Assembly (NCBI GenBank): GCA_019240175.1
Contig: JAFAYS010000287.1
Coordinates: 1-13,468 of the forward strand
Direction of reading: 5' to 3'
Origin: Chloroflexota bacterium
GTDB lineage: Bacteria; Chloroflexota; Chloroflexia; Chloroflexales; Kallotenuaceae
DNA length: 13,468 nucleotides
Numbering within the stretch: the stretch's first letter is position 1; every line of letters starts with the position of its first letter. The translations under genes were made by a program, and so were the position numbers. Of the stretch, positions 1-6,848 are shown piece by piece. Below the pieces are notes generated by a model. It made no database searches, was not told the DNA's origin, and worked only from the letters and a program-made list of their open reading frames with translations.

Positions 1-676
1 GATCTCCTGGGTCCAGTATAGCTCGGGCTTTCGCATCGATCTCAAAGCCGTCAGCGAGCTGTGCGAGCGGCGCGGGGTGCTGCTGAGCCTGGATGCGATC
101 CAGGGCGTCGGGGCGCTGCCGCTGGATCTCAGCGCGGTGCCGGTCGATTTCTGCGCGTTCGGCGCGCACAAGTGGCTGCTCTCGCCGCAGGGCGTGGGCG
201 TGCTGTATGTCAATCAGCGTGTGCGCGATCTGCTGCAACCCGCCAATGTCGGCTGGCTCGGGGTGGATTGGCGCGACTACACCGCGTTCGACTACGACAC
301 GCCGCTGACCGATGGCGCGGCGCGCTACGAAGAAGGCACGCGCTCGCTGGTCGGGATTGCGGGGCTGGAACAAAGCCTTGGCCTGCTGCTGGATGTCGGG
401 CAGGAGCGGATCGAGCAGCATCTGCGGCGGCTAACCGATCGGCTGGCGTATCAGCTGGGCGAGATGGGCTACCGAATTCTGACGCCGCTTGAGCCGGAGC
501 ATCGCTCGGGGATCATCACCTTCTCGCATCCGCAGCGCTCGGCGCAAGAGCTTTTCGACTCGCTGCGCGCGGCGCGGATCGTCGGCGCGCTACGTGAGGG
601 CGGCGTGCGATTGTCGCCGCATCTTTACAACTCGATGGACGATATCGAACGTGTGCTAGATGTGTTGCAGGTATAG
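1..676 (+). CDS. Class V PLP-dependent aminotransferase, 3' part
   Basis: This is the C-terminal 224 residues of an aminotransferase class V enzyme (cysteine desulfurase / isopenicillin-N epimerase / kynureninase fold). The reading frame is open from position 2 and runs off the left edge, so the start is missing. Numbering from the first whole codon, the cofactor-site Asp is D31 in LDAIQGVG, followed by Q34. The Schiff-base lysine is K57 in GAHKWLL, followed by the glycine-rich SPQGVGVLYV strand. The C-terminal small domain ends with the family-typical RLSPHLYNSMDDI. These residues indicate an active PLP enzyme. The substrate cannot be told from this part: cysteine desulfuration, racemisation and transamination are all possible. 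The sortase gene begins 14 bp downstream on the same strand, so the two may share a transcript, although no functional link is evident. Confidence 0.9.
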   Translation, partial: ISWVQYSSGFRIDLKAVSELCERRGVLLSLDAIQGVGALPLDLSAVPVDFCAFGAHKWLLSPQGVGVLYVNQRVRDLLQPANVGWLGVDWRDYTAFDYDTPLTDGAARYEEGTRSLVGIAGLEQSLGLLLDVGQERIEQHLRRLTDRLAYQLGEMGYRILTPLEPEHRSGIITFSHPQRSAQELFDSLRAARIVGALREGGVRLSPHLYNSMDDIERVLDVLQV

Positions 677-690
677 ATCGTGCGGTTGCC

Positions 691-1572
691 ATGTTACGTA
701 GACTACAACAATACGAACGATGGGATGCGGAAGCACGATCCGGTATGACACGACAGCGCAAAATTTTCTGGACATTCGGCAATCTGCTGACGCTGGTTGG
801 CTTGTTTCTGCTGCTGCTGGTTGGCGGGATCAAGGCCGATGAGCAGTACAACGTGTACGCGGCCAGCGGCGATAACGACGTGGGCCTGGCGACACCTGCC
901 GCGTCTTCCGCGCCGGCAGTCGTGGATCAGCCACCGGCTCAGGCGACAGCGCAACCAACCGCCCAGCCGCGCCGCTTCAATATTCCGATCCTCAACAACA
1001 ACCCCGGCGATCAGCTGACCAATGCCGTGCCGCAGCAGGCCAACAACGCCGGCCCTTCGACGATCTCGCGCATCGTGGTTCCGGCGGTCAACCTCGACAA
1101 GAAAGTGGTTGAGGTCGGCTGGACGGTGCAGCAGCAGCCTGACGGCCAGGAGGTCGCGGTGTGGGACGTCGACAAGTATCGCGTCGGGCATCACAAGGGA
1201 TCGAGCAATCCCGGCAACGGCGGCAACATCGTGCTAGCCGGTCACAGCGGCGGCGAAGCGTATCCCTTCAACGAGATTTTCTACATGAAGCCCGGCGATC
1301 TGGTCGAGCTGTACAGCAACGGCCAGGTGTATCAATACACCGTCACGGATCATATTTTGGTCGACGAGGTTGGACAGCCGCTTGAGAAACGCCTCGAAAA
1401 TGCGCGCTACATCGAGCCCACCGACGAGGAGATGGTGACGATGGTGGCGTGCTGGCCGCTGACCGGGCCGCAGAAATTCTCGCAGCGCATCATCATTCGC
1501 TCCAAGCCACTCGGCCAGCCGCCAGCCGCCGATCAGACGAATCAGGAGACGAGCAGCTGGACGATTCGGTAG
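691..1572 (+). CDS. Membrane-anchored sortase (class D/E-like transpeptidase)
   Basis: Sortases cleave a sorting motif on secreted proteins and attach them covalently to the cell surface. The 293-residue product has a short basic N-terminus and one hydrophobic segment at about residues 26-46, so the catalytic domain should face outwards. A Pro/Ala/Gln/Asn-rich linker covers about 66-123, and the sortase domain about 124-272. The triad is visible: H185 in VLAGHSGG, C254 in TMVACWP and an arginine in QRIIIRS (R266 most likely). The Cys motif resembles class D/E sortases; the subclass is uncertain. No clear Shine-Dalgarno precedes the ATG at 691. An alternative ATG at 745 (giving 275 residues, beginning MTRQRKIF) has GGAAG 11 bases upstream and would leave a typical short basic leader, so the true start could be there. 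A strong terminator follows the gene. No LPxTG-type substrate is encoded in the window. Confidence 0.88.
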   Translation: MLRRLQQYERWDAEARSGMTRQRKIFWTFGNLLTLVGLFLLLLVGGIKADEQYNVYAASGDNDVGLATPAASSAPAVVDQPPAQATAQPTAQPRRFNIPILNNNPGDQLTNAVPQQANNAGPSTISRIVVPAVNLDKKVVEVGWTVQQQPDGQEVAVWDVDKYRVGHHKGSSNPGNGGNIVLAGHSGGEAYPFNEIFYMKPGDLVELYSNGQVYQYTVTDHILVDEVGQPLEKRLENARYIEPTDEEMVTMVACWPLTGPQKFSQRIIIRSKPLGQPPAADQTNQETSSWTIR

Positions 1573-1597
1573 CGAGAAGCATCGGCAGAATCAAACG

Positions 1598-1625
1598 AGC
1601 GGAGCATACGGTGCTCCGCTTTTTT
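1598..1625 (+). terminator. Rho-independent terminator after the sortase gene
   Basis: A perfect 9-bp stem (AGCGGAGCA at 1598-1606 pairing with TGCTCCGCT at 1612-1620) encloses a 5-base loop and runs into six T residues (1620-1625). It lies 26 bp after the sortase stop codon and should end the aminotransferase-sortase transcript. Confidence 0.92.
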
Positions 1626-1761
1626 ATATTTGAATAATAGATTGTTATACTCTTGCTAGAGTCAATGCCTTGAAGATAGACGAGTATTTGCGGAATGAGT
1701 CGCCGATCTTGTGGCATCTATGTTTTACACTTTGTTCTAGCAGCTAGGACAAGGACAATAC

Positions 1762-1992
1762 ATGAGCACGCCGACTGTTCAACAGATAAAGCGAGTTTGG
1801 CCTACCCTCGCGGAGAGCATATTTGTCCCGCATTCTGAGCAAGAGTATCAACAGCTTGTAGCGCTGCTTGATGCACTGATCGACGAAGTTGGCGAGGATG
1901 AAGCGCATCCATTGGCGTCGTTGATGGAGATTGTGGGCGTTCTGATCGAGCGCTATGAAGATCAGCACGTCCCAGAGCTGAGCGATGCCTGA
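1762..1992 (+). CDS. HigA-like antitoxin N-terminal domain protein, lacking HTH
   Basis: The 76-residue acidic protein matches, by eye, the N-terminal part of HigA-type antitoxins / COG5499-type regulators. It has an EQEYQQLVALLDALIDE helix at about residues 26-42, then HPLASLMEIVGVLIERYED at about 49-67. In full-length members the next segment is an XRE-type helix-turn-helix of about 50 residues. Here the protein stops just after residue 70 with PELSDA. No HTH is encoded in any frame in the 65 bp left before the convergent response-regulator gene. The start is well supported: AAGGA at 1751-1755 lies 6 bases before the ATG. No HigB-type toxin is found upstream, where there are only about 190 bp of non-coding DNA. 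It could be a standalone small protein that binds a partner encoded elsewhere, or the remnant of a larger antitoxin. The surrounding DNA is visibly more AT-rich than the flanking genes, which would fit acquisition. Confidence 0.72.
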   Translation: MSTPTVQQIKRVWPTLAESIFVPHSEQEYQQLVALLDALIDEVGEDEAHPLASLMEIVGVLIERYEDQHVPELSDA

Positions 1993-2057
1993 GCGAGGGC
2001 CGAACAGCTGCTCAGCCCTTGAGCTTCATTGTTGAGGCAATCGTGTGACGCGGCAGC

Positions 2058-2426
2058 TCAGCGACGAGTGCGAGGAAGGCGCAGCAGCCCGTTGACCTTG
2101 GAGACAAGATCGGCGATGTCGAAGGGCTTGGCGAGAAAATCATTGGCACCGCCGGTCTGCGCTCGATCGCGATCGGCGCGCTCGGCATGAACCGTCAGCA
2201 TCATGATCGGCATGTCGCTCTGCGCACGGATGCGGCGGCACACTTCCCAGCCGTCCATGATCGGCATACTGCCGTCGAGAACCACCGCGTCTGGTTTGAG
2301 CGATAAAGCCCGCTGGAGCGCCTCAAGCCCATTTTCGGCCAAAATGACCTCATGGCCTTCTTCTTCCAACACTTGATGAACCATCATCCGAATCGCAGCG
2401 TTATCTTCGGCGACTAAAATGCGCAT
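2058..2426 (-). CDS. Single-domain response regulator (CheY-like receiver)
   Basis: This 122-residue protein is one receiver domain with no output domain. The signature residues are all present: acidic pair E7-D8, phospho-acceptor D51 in VVLDGSMPIMDGW, T78 in MMLTVHA, and K100-P101 in NDFLAKPFD. It should be phosphorylated by a histidine kinase encoded elsewhere and act through protein contacts, like CheY or Spo0F. The ATG at 2426 was chosen because MRILVAEDN is the canonical receiver N-terminus and GGAG (plus-strand 2432-2435) lies 5 bases upstream. The open frame continues upstream to 2750, but that extension does not resemble a protein domain. It lies 164 bp after the last glycosyltransferase gene on the same strand, so it could be read from the operon or from its own promoter. 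No kinase is adjacent. Confidence 0.93.
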   Translation of the reverse strand: MRILVAEDNAAIRMMVHQVLEEEGHEVILAENGLEALQRALSLKPDAVVLDGSMPIMDGWEVCRRIRAQSDMPIMMLTVHAERADRDRAQTGGANDFLAKPFDIADLVSKVNGLLRLPRTRR

Positions 2427-2590
2427 AGATGCTCCAAGGGGGATATAAGCCCTGGTTAGATTAACTTTATTGTAACAGGCTACACGCAATTGTAGCTTGT
2501 TTTGATCACTTCTTAGCGGTACGTTATGCGCGCCACGCCACCTCCATGCGGCTAGATCCGAATCGGACCACGACACACGATCGTACGCAG
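2427..2590. other. Intergenic region between GT operon end and response regulator
   Basis: This 164-bp gap separates the last glycosyltransferase stop codon from the response-regulator start. The half nearest the regulator (about 2455-2515) is AT-rich and is the likely site of a promoter. I see no well-matched -35/-10 pair with normal spacing. I also see no rho-independent terminator for the glycosyltransferase operon, so readthrough into the regulator is possible. Confidence 0.4.
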
Positions 2591-4732
2591 CTAGGGCGTG
2601 AACGGCAGCACGGCGGCGCGATCGACGAGAATGCCGAGCCTGCGCTGATCCTCGGACTCGGGATCGAACTGCTGCGGATCGAACGTCGGCGTGTCGATCG
2701 TGATCAAATACTCGGGCGCGGCGGGCGCAGTCAGCCAGTAGTCGCGCCACTCAGCGTCGAGCACCAACTCACGACAGCTGCCATTGACGCAGACGCGGAT
2801 CGGCACGGGCTGCGCGTTGGGCCACTGCGCCGCCAGCGTCAGATTGATGCGTGTGCCGGTCGCGCTGCCAGTCAAGCGGATCGCGGCGCGCTTATCGGTC
2901 CAGCGCACCATGTGCTCCTCGCCGTTGCGCTCCTGCATTTCCGCCGGATGCATGCCCGACACCAGGCCAAAATCCAGCCCATCACCCACCTCGACCACCT
3001 CGGGCCGGGGCGGATCGAGATCGGTCCAGGCCCAGTCGAGCATCTGCTGCTCGTCGTTGTAGAAACCCTTGAACGCCTCGCGCGCCTCGTCGTCACGACC
3101 GAGCCGCCGCAGCGAGTCGCCGCGCAGCAGATTGACGGTTACATAGGACGGCATCTGAATGTAGGCGTTCTCCAACGCTTTGAGCGCTTCTTCTTGCAGC
3201 CCGATCTGCTGATACACCGCGCCCAGCGCCAGCCACACATCGGCTGAGCGAGGATCGGCGTTGTTGGCCTGCTGCAAATGTTTGATCGCCGTGGCCGTGT
3301 CATTGCCGTTGAGCGCCCACTGCGCCTGCTGCACATCCCAGGCCCGCCGCAGATTGCGCATCGCCCACTCGCGCGGATAGTAGGTGACGAGCGCGGTCCA
3401 GAGCGCGACGACGATGCCGGCCAGATACGCCAGCCGCCGCACGCCGATGCGCGACCATTCGCGGCGCAGCATCAGGATTTGCCAGCCCGCGTAGGGCAAG
3501 AGCGCCGGAAAAATAAACTGGCGGTAGCGGCCCTCGCCGTGGGTGAAAAGCACGACGACCAGCAGCGAGAGCACCCAGCCGCCCAGCAAGATCTTGCGAC
3601 GATCCAGCGGCGCGCAGAGCAAACCCCACAGACTCAGCAGCGCCAGCACCACATACAGCCCGTCGTCGAGCAGCAGCGCCAGAACGAACATATTCAGCGG
3701 CACATCTTGATAGTAGGTCGGCAGCAGAAAACGATCTTCGATCGGCTTGATCATCCAGATCGCGTTCCAGTTGGGCCACAGCTTGCGCAGCAGAATCGCC
3801 GGATCTTCGCGCAGCCGCTCCAAACCTTTGGCGGTCGCATAGTCGGCACGCGCGGCGGGATTGGGAATCTCCTCCAACACCTTAAAGATCGTCGCCTCGT
3901 CTTCGCGCGGCTCGTTGAAGCGCCAGATATTGAACGACAGCCCGGTCTCGACCGGGATTGGCTCGCCATAGGCCAGATAGTTGCGGATCGTCCAGGGCGC
4001 GATCACGAGCGCGCAGCACAGGCCAAAGCCAACACCGTAGAGCGTGGCGCGGCGCATGGCTACCGGTCGTGGCTCAGCTCGCATATGTCGATAGACTGTG
4101 ATGATCAGCCACAGCGCGGCAAAGGGCACCATCGGCATCGGCGACGAGCGCGTGAGAATCGCCAGGCCCATCAGCACACCGGCACCGAGCGCCAGCCACC
4201 AGCGCGGACGAGCGGCGCAGCGTAGCAGCAGCAGCAGTGAGCCGGCAAACAGCGCCGTGAAGAGCGTCTCCGACATCCACAGGCTGGCAAACGTAGACAG
4301 TGTCAGGAGCAACGCCGAAGAGGCGGCGCTGCTCAAGCCGACGCGCTCGGCCTGTTGAACGCGATCCGGATCAGACTCGCGACCACTCAGGCCAACGTCG
4401 CGACCCAGCAGGTAGAAAAGATAGATCGTCGCGATGCTGAGCGCAATGTTGGGCAGCGAGGCCAGCCGGAAATTGTCGAAGAGCCAGAGCGAGCCGGCCA
4501 GCCAGAGCGGATACAGCGGAGCGCGCAGCCAATGATAGGTATCGTAGAACCGCCAGCCACGCCCATTGATCAGATCGCGGGCAACCTGCACATACTCAGT
4601 CTCGTCGTTGGCCGGCTGATGGAGCGGCGAGCGCCACCAGAGCCAGAGTCGCAGCGCCGCACCAAGGAGGATGATCCCGACCAGCAGCCAGCGATGCCGC
4701 CGCTCAGTCGGCCAAAAGAATCGATCGTTCAT
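2591..4732 (-). CDS. GT-C glycosyltransferase (GT39/ArnT-like) with TPR and C-terminal beta-rich domain, third paralog
   Basis: The 713-residue polytopic membrane protein probably transfers a sugar from a polyprenyl-phosphate donor on the outer face of the membrane. The first helix lies at about residues 15-33, and the first extracytoplasmic loop carries the D43-E44 pair (PANDETEYV) expected of PMT/ArnT-type catalytic sites. About ten further hydrophobic segments run to about residue 450. Residues about 465-560 form TPR-like repeats (DVWLALGAVYQQIGLQEEAL; LLRGDSLRRLGRDDEA). Residues about 575-713 form a beta-rich tail with VGDGLDFG (582-589), RWT (610-612) and RRLGILVD (697-704), shared with the two upstream paralogs. 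The ATG at 4732 overlaps the preceding stop codon as ATGA (4729-4732) with no good ribosome site, which implies translational coupling. The frame stays open back to 4903, inside the upstream gene, but that stretch reads as non-protein. This paralog has no repeat insert in the loop around residues 212-230. Acceptor and sugar are unknown. Confidence 0.88.
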   Translation of the reverse strand: MNDRFFWPTERRHRWLLVGIILLGAALRLWLWWRSPLHQPANDETEYVQVARDLINGRGWRFYDTYHWLRAPLYPLWLAGSLWLFDNFRLASLPNIALSIATIYLFYLLGRDVGLSGRESDPDRVQQAERVGLSSAASSALLLTLSTFASLWMSETLFTALFAGSLLLLLRCAARPRWWLALGAGVLMGLAILTRSSPMPMVPFAALWLIITVYRHMRAEPRPVAMRRATLYGVGFGLCCALVIAPWTIRNYLAYGEPIPVETGLSFNIWRFNEPREDEATIFKVLEEIPNPAARADYATAKGLERLREDPAILLRKLWPNWNAIWMIKPIEDRFLLPTYYQDVPLNMFVLALLLDDGLYVVLALLSLWGLLCAPLDRRKILLGGWVLSLLVVVLFTHGEGRYRQFIFPALLPYAGWQILMLRREWSRIGVRRLAYLAGIVVALWTALVTYYPREWAMRNLRRAWDVQQAQWALNGNDTATAIKHLQQANNADPRSADVWLALGAVYQQIGLQEEALKALENAYIQMPSYVTVNLLRGDSLRRLGRDDEAREAFKGFYNDEQQMLDWAWTDLDPPRPEVVEVGDGLDFGLVSGMHPAEMQERNGEEHMVRWTDKRAAIRLTGSATGTRINLTLAAQWPNAQPVPIRVCVNGSCRELVLDAEWRDYWLTAPAAPEYLITIDTPTFDPQQFDPESEDQRRLGILVDRAAVLPFTP

Positions 4733-6831
4733 GGAGCTGTAGCAGTGCCGGTCGTCGCGATCCAGTCGACCTGAACGCCCAGCTCGCGATTGTCGGGACT
4801 GGCCCGATCGTAGGCGCGCGGACGAAACGTCGTGGTCGTCAGCGTGAGCGTGGACACGCGGCCCTGGAGCGACTCCGGCACTGCTAAAGTAAAGGTTTGC
4901 CAATCACCGCCGACCTCGATCGAGTCCAGCGTCACGCCGTCGAGCGCAACCTGAACGATCGCCGGATCTGCCGCCGGTGGTCGCGGACTGGCAAGCCGTA
5001 GATGAATAAACGAACCAAGCGCAAGCCGATGCACCGCCGCCCGCTCACGGGTCCAGCGCGCATCATCGTCTTCCTGCGCCAAATAAAACCCGCCGATCAG
5101 ACCAAGATCCAGGCCATCGCCCACATCAATGCGCTTCTCGGCGGCTCGATCGAAGGTACGCAGCGACCAGCGCTGAAGATCTTCCAAGGAGTTGGCCTCG
5201 AACGCCAGCTCGCGTCGCGCCGCATCGAGATCGCCCTGAGCGCGCAGCTGGTTGCCCAGCAGCAGATGCGCGTACGGATGCGCGGGCAGCACGTCGATCG
5301 CTGCCTGCCACCAGCGCTGGGTCTGATCGGGCGGCGCGGCCAAGCCAAGCTGAACCCGCGCCAGCGCCGAGTCGGGATCAAGCGTGAGCGCGGCCTGCGC
5401 CTGCTGCCTGGCCTGATCCAGATCGCCTTGTTCGCGGGCCTGCGCCGCCTGCCAGAGATGCAGATGCTTACGCGCCAGCCTTGTGCCTTCGCTCAGATAC
5501 GAGCGATGCAGCAGGACCAGCGCCAGCGCGACGGCAGCGGTTGCCAGCGCGCCAGCCGCCCGCCAGCCACGCCAGGATCGCCGCCAATCCCAGCCAGCCG
5601 CGACCAGCCAGGCGGCGTAGGGCAGCAGCGCGGGATAGATCGGCAGGCGGTAGCGTAGCTCGACATGAAAAAGCAGGCCGGTCAGGAAAACGTAGAGCGC
5701 CCACGGCACGATCAGCAGCTTGGTCATGCCGCCGGGGCTGAGCCAGAGGCCGGCGATGCCGCCAAAAAGCAAGAGCAGCCAGAGGCCATCGCCGAGCAGC
5801 AGCCGCAGCCAGACTTCCGGCGGCGGCACCCAGATCTCGGGGCGGCTGCGCAGATCGTCAAAGTATTCGAGCGCCACGAATTTCTTGGCCTCGCCCCAGG
5901 CTTTGGCCAGGAAGCGGCCCGGATCGGCGGTGATCACGGCGAGACCGTGCGCCATACCCAGCTGCTGACGCGTCCCGCGATCGTCGCCGAGCGCGTAGAG
6001 CTGCCGCTTGACTGCCTCACGTCCGGCGGGATCGTTATCCAGCCACAGATTCTCCGCGCCCGTGGTGTCGACAATGATCGGCGTGTCGTAGCGCAGGTAG
6101 TTGCGCAGCGTCCACGGGGCAATGACAAGCGCTGAGCCTAGCAACAAAGGAACAAATAAACAAAGGAACAAAGAAGCTAAGCCCCGTTTTGTTCTTTTGT
6201 TCTTCTGTTCGCTTGTTCCTTGGTTCTGTAATAGCAGCCAGAGCGCAGCCAGCGGAACGAGCGGAAGGCCAACCGAGCGCAGCAGGCTCAGCAGCCCGAT
6301 GGCCAGACCGGCAGCCAGCGCCCAGCGCCAGGAGCGAAGCCGCGCGGTGACCAGGATCAGCCAGAAAGCCAGCGTGAGACCGGCGACAAAAAGCGTTTCG
6401 GTGAGTAGCTCGGTGGCGTTGGCGGCGAAGGTGTAGCTTAGGGCGGCCAATGCGGCGGCAGTCAGCGCAATGCGGTCGCGGCGCTGGGAGTTGAACCACA
6501 GCTCGCGGCTCCACAGCCAGATCAGCCCGATCGTGCCGGTGCTAACCAGCGCCTGAACCAGCCGCACGCGCTGGACCTGCGAGTCGAAGAGCTGAAAGAC
6601 CACGGCGAGAAAAACCGTGTAGAGCGGCGGTCGCATGAACTGTAGCTCGTGGTAGCCCTTGCCCTGCAACCAGGTTAGCGCTTGATTGAAGTACTCGGTC
6701 TCGTCGCCGCCGAGCGGATAGAACTCGTGCCAGCGCCAGACCATCAGCCGCAGACCAAGGCCCAGCAGCAACAAGCCTGGCAGAATCCAAGCTGTCGAGC
6801 TTCGTCGCATCGACGCGAGTGAACGTCGCAT
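4729..6831 (-). CDS. GT-C glycosyltransferase (GT39/ArnT-like) with TPR and C-terminal beta-rich domain, second paralog
   Basis: The 700-residue protein has the same plan as its neighbours: helix 1 at about residues 14-32, catalytic-type D43-E44 (GGDETEYF), multiple membrane helices to about 445, TPR-like helices at about 455-560 (AREQGDLDQARQQAQAALTL; LLGNQLRAQGDLDAA), and a beta-rich tail at about 567-700 with VGDGLDLG (570-577), RWT and LGVQVDW (684-690). The ATG at 6831 was chosen because AAGGG (plus-strand 6840-6844) sits 8 bases upstream and leaves a 17-bp gap after the previous stop. An in-frame start at 6873 would overlap the previous gene by 25 bp without a ribosome site. Residues 202-231, between two membrane helices, are encoded by a heptamer-type inverted repeat. 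One arm gives a charged loop and the other the first part of the next helix (SLFLCLFVPLLL). The substrate is unknown. Confidence 0.88.
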   Translation of the reverse strand: MRRSLASMRRSSTAWILPGLLLLGLGLRLMVWRWHEFYPLGGDETEYFNQALTWLQGKGYHELQFMRPPLYTVFLAVVFQLFDSQVQRVRLVQALVSTGTIGLIWLWSRELWFNSQRRDRIALTAAALAALSYTFAANATELLTETLFVAGLTLAFWLILVTARLRSWRWALAAGLAIGLLSLLRSVGLPLVPLAALWLLLQNQGTSEQKNKRTKRGLASLFLCLFVPLLLGSALVIAPWTLRNYLRYDTPIIVDTTGAENLWLDNDPAGREAVKRQLYALGDDRGTRQQLGMAHGLAVITADPGRFLAKAWGEAKKFVALEYFDDLRSRPEIWVPPPEVWLRLLLGDGLWLLLLFGGIAGLWLSPGGMTKLLIVPWALYVFLTGLLFHVELRYRLPIYPALLPYAAWLVAAGWDWRRSWRGWRAAGALATAAVALALVLLHRSYLSEGTRLARKHLHLWQAAQAREQGDLDQARQQAQAALTLDPDSALARVQLGLAAPPDQTQRWWQAAIDVLPAHPYAHLLLGNQLRAQGDLDAARRELAFEANSLEDLQRWSLRTFDRAAEKRIDVGDGLDLGLIGGFYLAQEDDDARWTRERAAVHRLALGSFIHLRLASPRPPAADPAIVQVALDGVTLDSIEVGGDWQTFTLAVPESLQGRVSTLTLTTTTFRPRAYDRASPDNRELGVQVDWIATTGTATAP
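6142..6227 (-). repeat. Imperfect inverted repeat of AGAACAA-type units inside a GT-C gene
   Basis: The left arm (about 6142-6175, repeated AACAAAGG/AACAAA on the plus strand) and the right arm (about 6186-6227, repeated TTGTTCT/TTGTTCC) are reverse complements over about 33 bases. Roughly four-fifths of positions pair, around a central GCTAAGCCCC of about 10 bases. The ORF stays open through both arms. On the coding strand the first arm encodes QNQGTSEQKNKRTK and the second encodes the hydrophobic start of the next membrane helix. Confidence 0.85.
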
Positions 6832-6848
6832 GTCAACTACCCTTAACC

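Noticed and set aside
691..1572. Sortase as part of a local substrate-sortase pair
   Set aside because: No protein in the window has a C-terminal LPxTG-type motif followed by a hydrophobic segment and positive tail.
1623..1651. Possible promoter TTTATA / 17 bp / TATACT before the HigA-like gene
   Set aside because: The -10 match is good, but the -35 matches at only four of six positions and lies in the terminator T-tract, so it is too weak to annotate.
1731..1745. TTTGTTCTAG and CTAGGACAA upstream of the HigA-like gene as a remnant of the heptamer repeats
   Set aside because: Only one loose unit is present, which is not distinguishable from chance.
1997..2018. Near-palindrome between the convergent HigA-like and response-regulator genes as a bidirectional terminator
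   Set aside because: About 9 of 11 positions pair, but there is no loop and no adjacent T-tract on either strand.
2427..2750. Upstream extension of the response-regulator frame
   Set aside because: The residues before MRILVAEDN are Arg/Ala-rich and unlike any receiver extension, and a good ribosome site precedes the ATG at 2426.
2546..4225. Long plus-strand open frames opposite the third GT-C paralog
   Set aside because: Their translations are rich in Arg, His and Gln without domain features, and the minus-strand gene there is clearly real.
4733..4903. Upstream extension of the third GT-C paralog frame
   Set aside because: It overlaps the end of the second paralog, has no membrane-protein character, and the ATGA overlap gives a natural start at 4732.
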